Source: Sphingomonadaceae bacterium (lineage in GTDB: Bacteria > Pseudomonadota > Alphaproteobacteria > Sphingomonadales > Sphingomonadaceae). From it: 64,000 nt of DNA. Of the stretch, positions 17,900 through 27,972 are shown piece by piece. The translations under genes were made by a program, and so were the position numbers. The notes below the pieces were generated by a model. It was not told the DNA's origin. It was given only the letters and a program-made list of their open reading frames with translations, and searched no databases. The stretch is taken from positions 310,001-374,000 of the forward strand of contig JAPZTW010000002.1 of NCBI GenBank assembly GCA_027533105.1. Direction: 5' to 3'. Position 1 is the first letter of the stretch, and each line of letters starts with the position of its first letter.

Positions 17900-18403
17900 C
17901 TAGTTGCTGACCACCGGCTTGGGTGTCACCGCCTCGGCCGTCACCACTTGCCGGGCGGGGCCTTGCTGGATCGCGGCGGCCAGATCGCGCGCCGGGGCGC
18001 AGCTCTTGCCGCACAACTGCTCAAGCCGGGCCAGGTTGCGGCGCGCCCGCTCGGTCGCGCCCTTTTCGACCAGCGCCTGCCCTTCCCCGGCGATGGCATA
18101 GAGATTGTCCGGCTCACGCTCCAGCGCCTCGCGGTAATAGCGCAGCGCCTTGCCTTGCATGCCCTGCTTGCGGGTCGCCTCGGCCAGGTTGAGCAGGATC
18201 GCGATATGGCCGGGCTGCAGCGCGAAGGCCGCTTCATAGGCGTCGATCGCGCCATTGGCATCGCCCGCCGCCAGCGCCTTGCGCCCTTCCGCCACCAGCA
18301 GCGCCGCGCGCGGATCGAGCGGGCTGGGCGGCGCGGACTGGCTCACGCTGGCCGTTACCGTCGCCAGCAACGACAGGGCGAGGGCAGCGGGGGTAAAGCG
18401 CAT
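17900..18403 (-). CDS. Exported TPR-repeat protein
   Basis: The 167-residue protein has a signal peptide (MRFTPAALALSLLATVTASVSQS) and two to three tetratricopeptide repeats (NGAIDAYEAAFALQPGHIAILLNLAEA; KALRYYREALEREPDNLYAIAGEGQALVEKG). The short C-terminus contains two cysteines (CGKSCAP). TPRs mediate protein-protein contacts, so a periplasmic scaffold role is likely. The ATG at 18403 is preceded by GGGAG. It follows rsmB on the same strand with a 37-nt gap. No specific function is recognised. Confidence 0.85.
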   Translation of the reverse strand: MRFTPAALALSLLATVTASVSQSAPPSPLDPRAALLVAEGRKALAAGDANGAIDAYEAAFALQPGHIAILLNLAEATRKQGMQGKALRYYREALEREPDNLYAIAGEGQALVEKGATERARRNLARLEQLCGKSCAPARDLAAAIQQGPARQVVTAEAVTPKPVVSN

Positions 18404-18440
18404 CAATTGCTCCCGAAGGTCAGGCATCGCGACGACCGGC

Positions 18441-19622
18441 TTAACACGGCTTGGCGAAGCAGGCGATGAAAAAGCCGTCGGTGCCATCGGCCAGCGGCGC
18501 GAGCCGCAGCCCCGGCCCACGCGGCTCTCCGGCCCCCAGCGCCAGCGGCAGGGCCTGCCAGCCGGAATGCCGGGTCAGGAAAGCTGCGGCCTGTCCGGCT
18601 CCCTCGGCATCAAGCAGCGAACAGGTCACGAAACCAAGCCGCCCGCCGGGACGCAGCAGGTTGGCCGCCAGGTCCAGCAAGCGCGCCTGGATTGCGGCAT
18701 AGCGGGCCAGCTGGTCAGGCGTCAGCCGCCAGCGGGCTTCGGGATTGCGGCGCCATGTGCCGGTGCCCGAGCAGGGCGCATCGACCAGCACGGCATCCAC
18801 GCTGCCCGCCAGGTCAGCCAGCGCCGCGCCTTCGCGCCCGGTATCGAGCAGCCGCGTTTCGATGATCGACACCCCGGCGCGGACCGCGCGCGGCTCCAGC
18901 CGCGACAGGCGCGCCCGGTCGGTATCCGAGGCGATCAGCCGCCCCCGGTTGGCCATTGCGGCTGCCAGGGCCAGCGTCTTGCCACCCGCCCCGGCGCAGA
19001 GATCCACCACCAGCTCACCCGGCTGCACGGCCAGCGCGGCGCAGGCCAGTTGCGAGCCGGTATCCTGCACTTCGATCTGGCCGGACTGGTAAGCCTCCCA
19101 GCTTTCGACATTGGTGCCGTGCGGCAGGCGCAGGCCGGTGGGGGCCACGGTCGGCACGGCGGCCTCGGGCAGGTCCAGCCTCGCCCGCTCGGCCTTCAGC
19201 CTATTGACCCTGAGGTCCAGCGGCGCGCGGTCGAGAAGGGCCAGTGCCGCATCGCCCGCGATCCCGCTTTCGGCCAGTGCTGTTTCGAGCCAGGCCGGGG
19301 CCAGGCCGCCTGCCGCAACCGGCTCACCATCACGGATCGGGGCCGGACCATGGCCCTGCCCATCGAACAGCGCGACAAGACTGGGGTCACTTTCCGCCAG
19401 CCGCAGCAGCGCCGCCCGGCCCGATGGCGGCACCGGGCCGCAGGCGCGGATGGCGGCATAGGCCAGCTCGCGCACCGCACGGCGATCCTTGCTGCCGGCA
19501 AAGCGCCGGGTGCGGAACCAGTCGGCCACGATCCGGTCGGCCGGGGCGCCATTGCTCCGCGCGGCAGCGATCACCAGGTCGAGGATCTCGATCGCGGCCT
19601 GGACCCGCGCAGCCGGGGTCAT
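18441..19622 (-). CDS. rsmB: RsmB-type 16S rRNA (cytosine-C5) methyltransferase
   Basis: The 393-residue protein has an N-terminal NusB-like helical region (residues about 1-130) and a C-terminal SAM-dependent methyltransferase. Visible motifs are the SAM loop VVDLCAGAGGKTLALAA, VDAPCSGTGTWRRNPEARW with one catalytic Cys, and FVTCSLLDAEG with the second Cys of the NOL1/NOP2/Sun family. It should methylate a cytosine of 16S rRNA (C967 in E. coli). It lies directly downstream of guaB across a 144-bp palindromic element. Confidence 0.9.
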   Translation of the reverse strand: MTPAARVQAAIEILDLVIAAARSNGAPADRIVADWFRTRRFAGSKDRRAVRELAYAAIRACGPVPPSGRAALLRLAESDPSLVALFDGQGHGPAPIRDGEPVAAGGLAPAWLETALAESGIAGDAALALLDRAPLDLRVNRLKAERARLDLPEAAVPTVAPTGLRLPHGTNVESWEAYQSGQIEVQDTGSQLACAALAVQPGELVVDLCAGAGGKTLALAAAMANRGRLIASDTDRARLSRLEPRAVRAGVSIIETRLLDTGREGAALADLAGSVDAVLVDAPCSGTGTWRRNPEARWRLTPDQLARYAAIQARLLDLAANLLRPGGRLGFVTCSLLDAEGAGQAAAFLTRHSGWQALPLALGAGEPRGPGLRLAPLADGTDGFFIACFAKPC

Positions 19623-19623
19623 G

Positions 19624-19767
19624 CTTCCTCCCCCGCCGGGGGAGGGGGACCATGCAACGCATGGTGGAGGGGCACCATCCGGCTGACCCGAGCTATCGCC
19701 GTTGCGCTTTTCCGCACTCGCCCCTCCACCAGCTGCGCTGGTCCCCCTCCCCGGTTCGGGGAGGAAG
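19624..19767. repeat. 144-bp palindromic element exactly filling the guaB-rsmB gap
   Basis: The element begins with CTTCCTCCCC (19624-19633) and ends with its reverse complement GGGGAGGAAG (19758-19767). Internal paired segments include GGTGGAGGGGC against GCCCCTCCACC and GGGGGACCA against TGGTCCCCC. It starts 1 nt before the rsmB ATG region and ends 1 nt before the guaB stop. The layout is that of a REP/BIME-like repeat, and the RNA would fold into one long hairpin. Confidence 0.7.
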
Positions 19768-19768
19768 G

Positions 19769-21298
<1,530 letters not shown>

Positions 21299-22795
21299 TC
21301 ATTTCGCGGGGGATGGCACCTTCTTCGGGTCGGCAAAGTGGCGGACCAACGCGACATGAAATGCCACATCCTCGGCCGTGCCCGAAAGGTCGAGGCCAGG
21401 CTTCACCTGGTCGGTCGGGCGATGGTAGTCGGTTTCGAAGAAGCGCTCGACCCGCGCCAGGTCCGACCAGCTCGACGAGACCATCACCGTCGGCACATCG
21501 TGGCCCAGCAGGGCCCAGCCATCCTGCCGCTGGATATAGGCATTGGCGGCATTGCCCGGCACGACCTTGCGCTTCTGGGCCTTGGCCACGGCCATGATCC
21601 CGTCGTCGAGCGGGGTCAGGCCGCGCCCGACGATGCCCAGCGGGGTGCCGCGCGGGGCCAGGGCAAAGCTGTCGATGTTGAAGGCCGCGACGATCTGCGA
21701 CAGCGGCAGCGGCGGGTTCTCGGCAAAGGCGTGAGCGCCGAGCAGGCCGATTTCCTCAGCCGTGGTGGCGAGGAAATAGACATCGCGATCGAGCTGCGGC
21801 CCATCCGCCAGCCGCCGGGCAATCTCGGTGAGCGCGGCGAGGCCGCTGGCATTGTCAATCGCGCCGTTGCAGATCTGGTTCTCCGCCGCATCCTCGGCAC
21901 AGCGGCCGAAGTGGTCCCAGTGCGCCAGCAGCAGCACGGCCCCCGCTTCGGGACGGCGCCCCGGCAGACGCGCGATCACGTTGTGGGTGTTGATCCGCGT
22001 CTCGCGCGTGGTGGCTTCCAGCGTCACCGTCAGGTCGACGGGACGCGGGGCAAAGCCGGGTTCGGCCGCGAGGGCCGTGAGGCTGGCAAGCGTCACGCCG
22101 CTGTCAGCCAGCACCCGGTCAAGGCCCTCGGCCGTGATGAAGGCTTCCAGATCGCCGCCCAGTTCCTCGGTCGCCAGGGCATAGCCCGAACGGCCGCGCC
22201 GGGCCTTGACCTGCTCCAGCGTGCGATCCCCGTCGAGCACGGTCATCACCGCCGCCGCCCCGGCCTTGAGCAGGGCGTTCTGGCGATCCGAATTGTCGCG
22301 CCCATCGTCCAGCAACAGCGCCACCCGCCCGGCCAGTTCGGCCCGCCCGGCGTCTTCCACGCCGCGGCCCAGGAACAGGACCGGCGCGTTTTCCAGCAGG
22401 GTGCGCTTGCCCGAAGTGAACACCTCGATTGAGCCGGGCGGCACGAACAGCCGCCGCCCCTTGCGGCTGAAGGCGGCAGTGCTACTGGCCGGCTCGCGCG
22501 CGACCAGCCGGACCGGGGCAAACCAGGCATTGGCGGGATCGTTGGTGCCGGATTCAAGCCCGATGTCGAACCACTGCCGGCCCAGGTAACGCAGGGTCTT
22601 GGCCTCGCCCTCGGTGCCGGGTTCGCGACCTTCATAGGCATCGCTGGCCAGTTCGGTCACGTGGGCCATCAGGGCGGCTTCCAGCGCCTTGTCGCGGCGC
22701 TGGGCATTGGCGGGAGCGGAAACCAGGATTGCGGCCATCGTCGCGGCCAGCAGGGCCAGCGCCAATCGGTTCATCGCTCCCAAAAAACGCTTCAT
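21299..22795 (-). CDS. M28 family zinc aminopeptidase with PA domain, exported
   Basis: The 498-residue protein has an N-terminal signal (LALALLAATMAAILVSAPANA). Metal ligands of family M28 are visible: His in LLAHWDHFG, Asp in GAIDNASGLAA, Glu-Glu in TTAEEIGLLG, Asp in AAFNIDSF and His in DYHRPTDQ. A protease-associated (PA) domain lies before the catalytic part (about residues 100-230). It should remove N-terminal amino acids from peptides in the periplasm. A second possible ATG is seven codons downstream (22774) with GGGAG close by; either start keeps the signal peptide. A 75-nt gap separates its stop from the guaB start downstream. Confidence 0.92.
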   Translation of the reverse strand: MKRFLGAMNRLALALLAATMAAILVSAPANAQRRDKALEAALMAHVTELASDAYEGREPGTEGEAKTLRYLGRQWFDIGLESGTNDPANAWFAPVRLVAREPASSTAAFSRKGRRLFVPPGSIEVFTSGKRTLLENAPVLFLGRGVEDAGRAELAGRVALLLDDGRDNSDRQNALLKAGAAAVMTVLDGDRTLEQVKARRGRSGYALATEELGGDLEAFITAEGLDRVLADSGVTLASLTALAAEPGFAPRPVDLTVTLEATTRETRINTHNVIARLPGRRPEAGAVLLLAHWDHFGRCAEDAAENQICNGAIDNASGLAALTEIARRLADGPQLDRDVYFLATTAEEIGLLGAHAFAENPPLPLSQIVAAFNIDSFALAPRGTPLGIVGRGLTPLDDGIMAVAKAQKRKVVPGNAANAYIQRQDGWALLGHDVPTVMVSSSWSDLARVERFFETDYHRPTDQVKPGLDLSGTAEDVAFHVALVRHFADPKKVPSPAK

Positions 22796-22920
22796 CGCCC
22801 CCGCAGTCCTACATAAGGCCCGCCGCGCGACAAGCGGCTTCGCGTCACCGCCTGCAGATAAGTTGCGGTGGTGGCAGGAAAGTTACACCCGCCACCTGAA
22901 CCCGCGATTAGGAAGTCTAC

Positions 22921-23676
22921 CTATTCGGCAGTCCAGCCGCCATCCATCGAATAATTGCTGCCGGTCATGTTGCCCGCTTCGGGACGGCAGAGGAACACGG
23001 CGAGCGCCGCCACTTCCTCGGGCTGGACGAAGCGCTTGGTCGGCTGCTTGGCCAGCAGCACGTCGTTGATCACCGCCTCGCGGCTGAGCCCGCGGGTCTT
23101 CATCGTGTCGGGAATCTGGTTCTCGATCAGCGCGGTCCAGACATAGCCCGGGCTGATGCAGTTGGCGGTAATCCCGCTGGTCGCCAGTTCCAGCGCCAGT
23201 GACTTGGTGAAACCGGCCACGGCATGCTTGGTCGCCACATAGGGCGCCTTGAAGGGCGAGGCGACCAGGCTATGCGCCGAGGCGGTCGAGATGATCCGGC
23301 CCCAGCCGCGCGCCTTCATCCCCGGCACGGCAAGGCGGCAAGCATGGAACACGGCCGAAAGGTTCAGCGCGACGATCGCGTCCCACTTGTCGACCGGGAA
23401 TTCGTCAACCGGGGCCACGTGCTGCATCCCGGCATTGTTGACCAGGATGTCGATCTCCCCCGCCCCGGCGATCAGCGCCTCCACCCCGGCAGGGGTCATC
23501 AGGTCGGCGGCGACATGGCGCGCATTGAGTTCGGCGCAAAGCGCGGCGATTTCCTCGTCGGAACCAAAGCCCGACAGCACCACTTCGGCGCCCTCGGCGG
23601 CCATGGCGCGGGCGATGGCGAGGCCAATGCCCGAGGTGGAACCCGTAACCAGTGCGCGTTTGCCCTTCAGAAACAT
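22921..23676 (-). CDS. 3-hydroxybutyrate dehydrogenase (SDR family)
   Basis: The 251-residue short-chain dehydrogenase has the NAD motif TGSTSGIGLAIA, NNAG (LVNNAGMQHVAPVDEFP), an active-site Ser and YVATK. The segments NNAGMQHVAPV, GWGRIISTASAH and LLAKQPTKRFV are those of D-3-hydroxybutyrate dehydrogenases, which interconvert 3-hydroxybutyrate and acetoacetate in polyhydroxybutyrate use. The ATG at 23676 has GGAG about 7 nt upstream. No PHB polymerase or depolymerase gene is adjacent. Confidence 0.9.
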   Translation of the reverse strand: MFLKGKRALVTGSTSGIGLAIARAMAAEGAEVVLSGFGSDEEIAALCAELNARHVAADLMTPAGVEALIAGAGEIDILVNNAGMQHVAPVDEFPVDKWDAIVALNLSAVFHACRLAVPGMKARGWGRIISTASAHSLVASPFKAPYVATKHAVAGFTKSLALELATSGITANCISPGYVWTALIENQIPDTMKTRGLSREAVINDVLLAKQPTKRFVQPEEVAALAVFLCRPEAGNMTGSNYSMDGGWTAE

Positions 23677-23758
23677 GCTCGACTCCGTATGCCTGTTCAC
23701 TACGCCGCTGGTTCCATGCGGTGGGCGGGCGCCGCTGTCCAGCGCGAAGGCGCCCCGC

Positions 23759-23800
23759 CCTTGAGCCTTGAGCCCTTACCCTTGAGCCTTGACCCTTGCG
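23759..23800. repeat. Heptanucleotide tandem array, six units of CCTTGAG type
   Basis: Six consecutive 7-bp units read CCTTGAG, CCTTGAG, CCCTTAC, CCTTGAG, CCTTGAC, CCTTGCG. Three are identical and the others differ by one to three bases. The array sits between the 3-hydroxybutyrate dehydrogenase start (23676) and the exported protein gene at 23863, in the divergent promoter region. Confidence 0.75.
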
Positions 23801-23862
23801 GGCGGTCCGGGGGGCGCCTAGGCTGCGCCACTAAGACAGGGGATTGATGGAGAACCGCGACG

Positions 23863-24549
23863 ATGCGCCCGGCTTTGCTGATTGCCCTGGCCCTCCTTGC
23901 CCCGACGCTGCTGGCCCCGGCCCCGCTGGCGGCGCAGGATCCCAAGACCAAGGAACCCGAAAAGCCGATTACCGAGCGCAGCCCGACCATGGGCGATGCG
24001 GTGGCGACCCCGGCATCGGACCTGAACATCAAGAAGGACGCGATTCCTCCGCTGCTGATCGCCGCGCAGGAGCGGCCCTATGACCTGGCCAAGCTGAAGC
24101 GCTGCACCGATATCGCCGCCGCCGTGGGTGAGCTCGACGCCGTGCTTGGTCCCGATATCGACCTGCCACAGGATGCCGCGCGCCGCACCAGCGTGGGCAG
24201 CGTGGCCCAGGCGGCAGTCGGCTCGTTCATCCCCTTTCGCGGCCTGATCCGCGAGATCAGCGGGGCCAACGATTCCCAGCGCAAGTTGCAGGCCGCCGTC
24301 CAGGCCGGGATCGCCCGCCGGTCCTTCCTGAAGGGCGTGGGCGGCGCGCGCGGCTGCCGCTATCCGGCGAGCCCGGCCAATGCGGCCGACATTGCGGCGC
24401 TGACTGCCCCGGTGGCCGATCCCAAGGCCACGCCGGCCCGAACCGCCGCGGCCCAGTCGCCCGCCAGGCCGGGGACAACTGCCAGCCCCAAGGGTGTCAC
24501 CTACGTCTCGCAGCCGGTTGTCCAGCCAACCCGCAAGCGCAAGAAGTAG
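23863..24549 (+). CDS. Exported hypothetical protein
   Basis: The 228-residue protein has a clear signal peptide (MRPALLIALALLAPTLLAPAPLAAQ). A central part contains one conserved-looking hydrophobic glycine segment (VGSFIPFRGLIREISGANDSQRKLQAAVQAGIARRSFLKG). The C-terminus is a low-complexity Ala/Pro/Thr tail ending in KRKK. I do not recognise a named domain. The central glycine-rich turn and single GCRYP cysteine look like a small periplasmic or lipid-facing domain, but that is a guess. The start has GGAG 10 nt upstream. It is followed after 37 nt by the LldD-like gene on the same strand. Confidence 0.75.
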   Translation: MRPALLIALALLAPTLLAPAPLAAQDPKTKEPEKPITERSPTMGDAVATPASDLNIKKDAIPPLLIAAQERPYDLAKLKRCTDIAAAVGELDAVLGPDIDLPQDAARRTSVGSVAQAAVGSFIPFRGLIREISGANDSQRKLQAAVQAGIARRSFLKGVGGARGCRYPASPANAADIAALTAPVADPKATPARTAAAQSPARPGTTASPKGVTYVSQPVVQPTRKRKK

Positions 24550-24586
24550 CTTCCCCCTGCCCCGGCGCTGGGCTAGCCCAACACCC

Positions 24587-25735
24587 ATGCGCCTGACCGA
24601 CTGCCACAACATCGCCGATTTCCGCGAGCTCGCGCGCCGCCGCCTGCCCTGGCCGGTGTTCGACTACATCGATGGTGCCGCCGATGACGAAGTGACCAAG
24701 GCGCGCAACACCAGCGCCTTCGACAGCGCCGACCTGGTGCCGGATGTGCTGGCCGGCGTGGCCGAGATCGATACCTCGATCACGCTGATGGGCCGCAAGT
24801 CTGCGCTGCCGCTGATGCTGTCCCCCACCGCGCTGCAACGCGTGTTCCACTGGCAGGGCGAACGCGCCGTGGCCAAGGCTGCGGAAAAGCATGGCGTGTG
24901 GTTCGGCATCTCCAGCCTCGCCACGGTCAGCATCGAGGAAACGGCGGCGCTGACCAAGGGCCCCAAGCTGTTCCAGCTCTATGTCCACAAGGACAAGGGC
25001 CTCAACCGCTCGATGATCGAACGCTGCCAGGCGGCGCAGTTCGATTGCATCGCGCTGACGGTGGACACGATCGTTTCGGGCAAGCGCGAACGCTGCGCCC
25101 GCTCGGGCTTCACCAGCCCGCCCAAGTTCACCGCGCGCAACCTGCTGGGCTATGCGATGAAGCCGCGCTGGGGGCTGGATTACCTGCTGCGCGAGAAGTT
25201 CAGCCTGCCCAATCTCGATACCCATGTGGTCGAAGGGACGGGTGAGGCCGTTTCGATCGCGGGCTATTTCAACACCATGCTCGACCAGTCGATGGACTGG
25301 CACACCGCCGCCGATATCCGCGCGCAGTGGGGCGGCACTTTCTGCCTGAAGGGCGTGATGAGCGCCGCCGACGCGCGCCGCGCGGTGGAGATCGGCGCCG
25401 ACGCGATCATGATTTCCAACCACGGCGGCCGCCAGCTGGATGGCAGCCGCGCGCCGTTCGACCAGCTGCGCGAAATCGTCGATGCTGTGGGCGGCGAGAT
25501 CGAGATCATCTGCGATGGCGGGGTGCGGCGCGGCACCCATGTGCTCAAAAGCCTGTGCGCCGGGGCCACGGCGGCCTCGGGCGGGCGGCTCTACCTCTAT
25601 GCCCTGGCCGCGGCCGGGCAAGAGGGGGTCGAGCGCGCGATCATGCTGCTGAAGGACGAGATCGAGCGCGGCATGAAGCTGATGGGCGTGACCCGGGTCG
25701 ACCAGCTCACGCCTGATCGGCTGCGCTGGCGCTGA
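24587..25735 (+). CDS. FMN-dependent alpha-hydroxy-acid dehydrogenase (LldD type)
   Basis: The 382-residue protein follows the family from end to end: FDYIDGAADDEVT, LMLSPTALQRVFHWQGE, FQLYVHKDKGLN, and the active-site block MISNHGGRQLDGSRAP with the catalytic His and Arg, then ICDGGVRRGTHVLKSLCAGA for FMN phosphate. It oxidises an L-2-hydroxyacid, most likely L-lactate, to the keto acid, passing electrons to a quinone or oxygen. The start at 24587 gives the usual MRLTDCHNIADFRELARRRLP-like N-terminus. A terminator-like hairpin lies between its 3' end and the convergent M56 gene. Confidence 0.92.
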   Translation: MRLTDCHNIADFRELARRRLPWPVFDYIDGAADDEVTKARNTSAFDSADLVPDVLAGVAEIDTSITLMGRKSALPLMLSPTALQRVFHWQGERAVAKAAEKHGVWFGISSLATVSIEETAALTKGPKLFQLYVHKDKGLNRSMIERCQAAQFDCIALTVDTIVSGKRERCARSGFTSPPKFTARNLLGYAMKPRWGLDYLLREKFSLPNLDTHVVEGTGEAVSIAGYFNTMLDQSMDWHTAADIRAQWGGTFCLKGVMSAADARRAVEIGADAIMISNHGGRQLDGSRAPFDQLREIVDAVGGEIEIICDGGVRRGTHVLKSLCAGATAASGGRLYLYALAAAGQEGVERAIMLLKDEIERGMKLMGVTRVDQLTPDRLRWR

Positions 25736-25743
25736 CGGCAAAA

Positions 25744-25767
25744 CGGGGGCGGATCGCTCCGCCCCCG
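25744..25767 (-). terminator. Intrinsic terminator after the BlaI-M56 operon
   Basis: A 10-bp perfect stem (CGGGGGCGGA / TCCGCCCCCG) with a 4-nt loop lies about 30 nt beyond the M56 stop. Read on the minus strand it is followed by TTTTG. The convergent LldD-type gene can use the same hairpin. Confidence 0.75.
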
Positions 25768-25797
25768 CTGTCTGCGGCAGGACTGAAAGGGGCTGGA

Positions 25798-27417
25798 TCA
25801 GCCCTGCTTGGACATCTTGGCAATCTGCTCGTCGAGGCTCTTGAGTACCCGCTCCCGGATCTCGGCCGACAGTTCCTTGTTCTCGGACATCCGCTCGCGG
25901 GCCTTCTTCATGGCCTCAAGCGCCATGGCCGGCGTGCCGCCCTTGCTGCAGAAGCGCATCTTGACGACCTGGCGCTTGCCATCCTTTTCGGTCTCCTCGG
26001 TCACGCCGCTGCTTTCGCCGCCATCGGCGCAGGCCAGCACATCGCCGTGCGCGACGACCGCGAAGGAACCGGGCTTTCCGTCCTTGCTGCGGAAAGTCAT
26101 GACCGAAGCGGCCGGATCGCCCGCGATATCGACCGAATCCCCGCTCATCACGATCACCCGGCGGCGTTCGCCCGGCTTGCCATCGCTCGGGGCTTCGCCG
26201 GCCGGGCCATCGCCATCCCTGCGGATCATCGTGACGATCCGGCGCTGGCCTTCACCGTCCTTGCCGGTGCTGGTCCAGACAGTGGTCTCGGCGTCCTTCA
26301 TGCTGGCTTCGGCCTTGGCGATGCGTTCGGCCAGTTCAGCTTCGCTGAGCGGCTTGGCGGTCTTGATCACGATGGTCTTGCCATCCTGCTCGATCACGCG
26401 GGTTTCCAGCTTGCCATCCTTGGGATCGGCGCCTTCCGCGTGATCGACGATCACGATCTGCTTGCGGGTTTCGACCTTCGGCTTGGCCGGTTCGGCCGGA
26501 TCGGCGGCGGCATAGGAGATCGATGCGGTCAGCGGCAGGGCCAGGCCGGCGGTGGCCAGCAGCAGGGCGCCAAGGCGCCGCCGCGCGGGGGTGGGATCGG
26601 ACATGGTGAGGCTCCTCAAACGATGAACAACGGATGCTTCGCCCACGACCGGGCAGGCCAGCGAAGCGGCAATCGAAACCCGCGGGGCGCGGGCAAAGTC
26701 GGCAATCAGCGCGCCATAGGCGGCACGGGTGGCGCGATCGCGCCCGGCCACCACGCGGGCATCGCAGGCGGCTTCCTGATCGCGGCGCAGCGCGCGCCAG
26801 GCCAGCCAGGCCAGCGGGTTGAACCAGTGCAGCGCCAGCAGCGGCTGCATCGCCATGTTGACCAGCAGGTCGCGCCCGGCGTGGTGCTCCAGTTCGTGCA
26901 CGATGGCGAGGTCGCGCGCGGCGCGGTCAGGCTGGGCCATGAAGCCGACCGGCAGGGCGATCACCTGGTCGCGCACGCCGAAGGCCAGCGGGCTGGGCAC
27001 GGCGGGGCTTTCGACCAGCCGGATCGACCCGACATCGCCAACCGGGCTGGCCTCGGCCAGGATCTCGCGGCGCAACCGGAGATAGCCCGCGGTCCGCCAG
27101 CCCAGATAGGCCAGCGCCCCGCCCAGCCACAGCGTCAGGACCAGCGGCTCGAGCCAGGCCAGGTCCAGCGCCGGTTCGGCCACCGGGGCCACGGCAGCCA
27201 CCGGGGCAAGATCGATGGTCGTGGCCAGCACCGGGGCCACCTCGGTCCGGGCCGGGGCTGGCAGGACCAGCGGCGGGATCACCAGCCGCAACAGTGGCAG
27301 CGCCCACAGCGCATAGGCCATGCCCGGCCCGAAATGGCGCGAGACCGGCCCGCGCAGCACCAGCACCAGCGCGATCAGCGCGCCGGTGGCGATCAGGGTG
27401 TCGATAAGCCAGCTCAT
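25798..27417 (-). CDS. M56 (BlaR1-type) membrane metallopeptidase with a non-penicillin-binding extracellular domain
   Basis: The 539-residue protein has N-terminal membrane segments (IATGALIALVLVLRG; MAYALWALPLLRLVIPPLVL; LVLTLWLGGALAYLGW) and a zinc motif HELEH at residues 174-178. A further membrane segment follows at about residues 282-303 (LGALLLATAGLALPLTASI). The remaining ~235 residues are charged and repetitive, with three short DG-rich beta segments and two cysteines, and end in a helical Lys/Glu tail. No SxxK or KTG penicillin-binding motif is present, unlike BlaR1/MecR1. It overlaps blaI by ATGA. Signal-triggered self-cleavage and BlaI inactivation is the expected role; the signal is unknown. 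Confidence 0.9.
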   Translation of the reverse strand: MSWLIDTLIATGALIALVLVLRGPVSRHFGPGMAYALWALPLLRLVIPPLVLPAPARTEVAPVLATTIDLAPVAAVAPVAEPALDLAWLEPLVLTLWLGGALAYLGWRTAGYLRLRREILAEASPVGDVGSIRLVESPAVPSPLAFGVRDQVIALPVGFMAQPDRAARDLAIVHELEHHAGRDLLVNMAMQPLLALHWFNPLAWLAWRALRRDQEAACDARVVAGRDRATRAAYGALIADFARAPRVSIAASLACPVVGEASVVHRLRSLTMSDPTPARRRLGALLLATAGLALPLTASISYAAADPAEPAKPKVETRKQIVIVDHAEGADPKDGKLETRVIEQDGKTIVIKTAKPLSEAELAERIAKAEASMKDAETTVWTSTGKDGEGQRRIVTMIRRDGDGPAGEAPSDGKPGERRRVIVMSGDSVDIAGDPAASVMTFRSKDGKPGSFAVVAHGDVLACADGGESSGVTEETEKDGKRQVVKMRFCSKGGTPAMALEAMKKARERMSENKELSAEIRERVLKSLDEQIAKMSKQG

Positions 27418-27815
27418 TTGCCCACCTCCTGCCCGCGCAGCTCCCTGAGCAGGGCTTCGATCTGGTTGAGGTCCTTGTCGGACAGCGCCTCGGCCTCGGC
27501 CAGGTGGGCGAACAGCCCGGCGGCCGAACCACCGAACAGCCGCTCGACCAGCCGCTTCGATTCGCCCGCGGCAAAGTCAGACCGGGCGATGCGCGGGCTA
27601 TAGAGGAACCGCTTGCCATCGGGCGCGGTCTCGACCGCCTGCTTGGCGACCAGCCGCGACAGCAGCGTCTTGACCGTGGGCAGGCTCCATCCGCGCGCCG
27701 GGGCCACCGCATCGGCCACCTCGTTCGCGGTCAGCGGGCTTTTGGCCCACAGCGCCTCCATCACGGCCTGCTCGGCCTCGGTAATCCGTTCGTTCTGCGG
27801 CGAATCGTCCGCCAT
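27414..27815 (-). CDS. BlaI/MecI/CopY family transcriptional repressor
   Basis: The 133-residue protein is a winged-helix BlaI-type repressor: ITEAEQAVMEALWAKSPLTANEVADAV with the recognition region GWSLPTVKTLLSRLVAKQAV, then the dimerisation helices. BlaI dimers bind palindromes and are cleaved when the M56 partner is activated. The ATG at 27815 has GAGGGG 8 nt upstream; a TTG two codons earlier is less likely. It is cotranscribed with the M56 gene (ATGA overlap). The 36-bp palindrome at 27830-27865 begins 15 nt upstream of its start, so the operon is probably self-repressed. Confidence 0.94.
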   Translation of the reverse strand: MADDSPQNERITEAEQAVMEALWAKSPLTANEVADAVAPARGWSLPTVKTLLSRLVAKQAVETAPDGKRFLYSPRIARSDFAAGESKRLVERLFGGSAAGLFAHLAEAEALSDKDLNQIEALLRELRGQEVGK

Positions 27816-27829
27816 GAGCAAACCCCTCG

Positions 27830-27865
27830 ATGTTTACACCCGTAATCGACTACGGCTGTAAACAT
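27830..27865. promoter_or_regulatory. 36-bp near-perfect palindrome, predicted BlaI operator
   Basis: ATGTTTACA (27830-27838) is the exact reverse complement of TGTAAACAT (27857-27865). Inside, CCGTA (27840-27844) pairs with TACGG (27851-27855). The only mismatches are one base on each side and the 6-nt centre. TACA/TGTA half-sites are the hallmark of BlaI operators. It lies between blaI and the divergent exported gene at 27973, so both can be controlled. Confidence 0.8.
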
Positions 27866-27972
27866 GAAGGCTGGATGAACGGGTTGCGGCCCCGCCGATG
27901 TTCATGCTTGATACAGCCGGGATTGACCAGATCGCGGCAAAACCTGCGATACAACAGGAACTTGGGGGAGCC

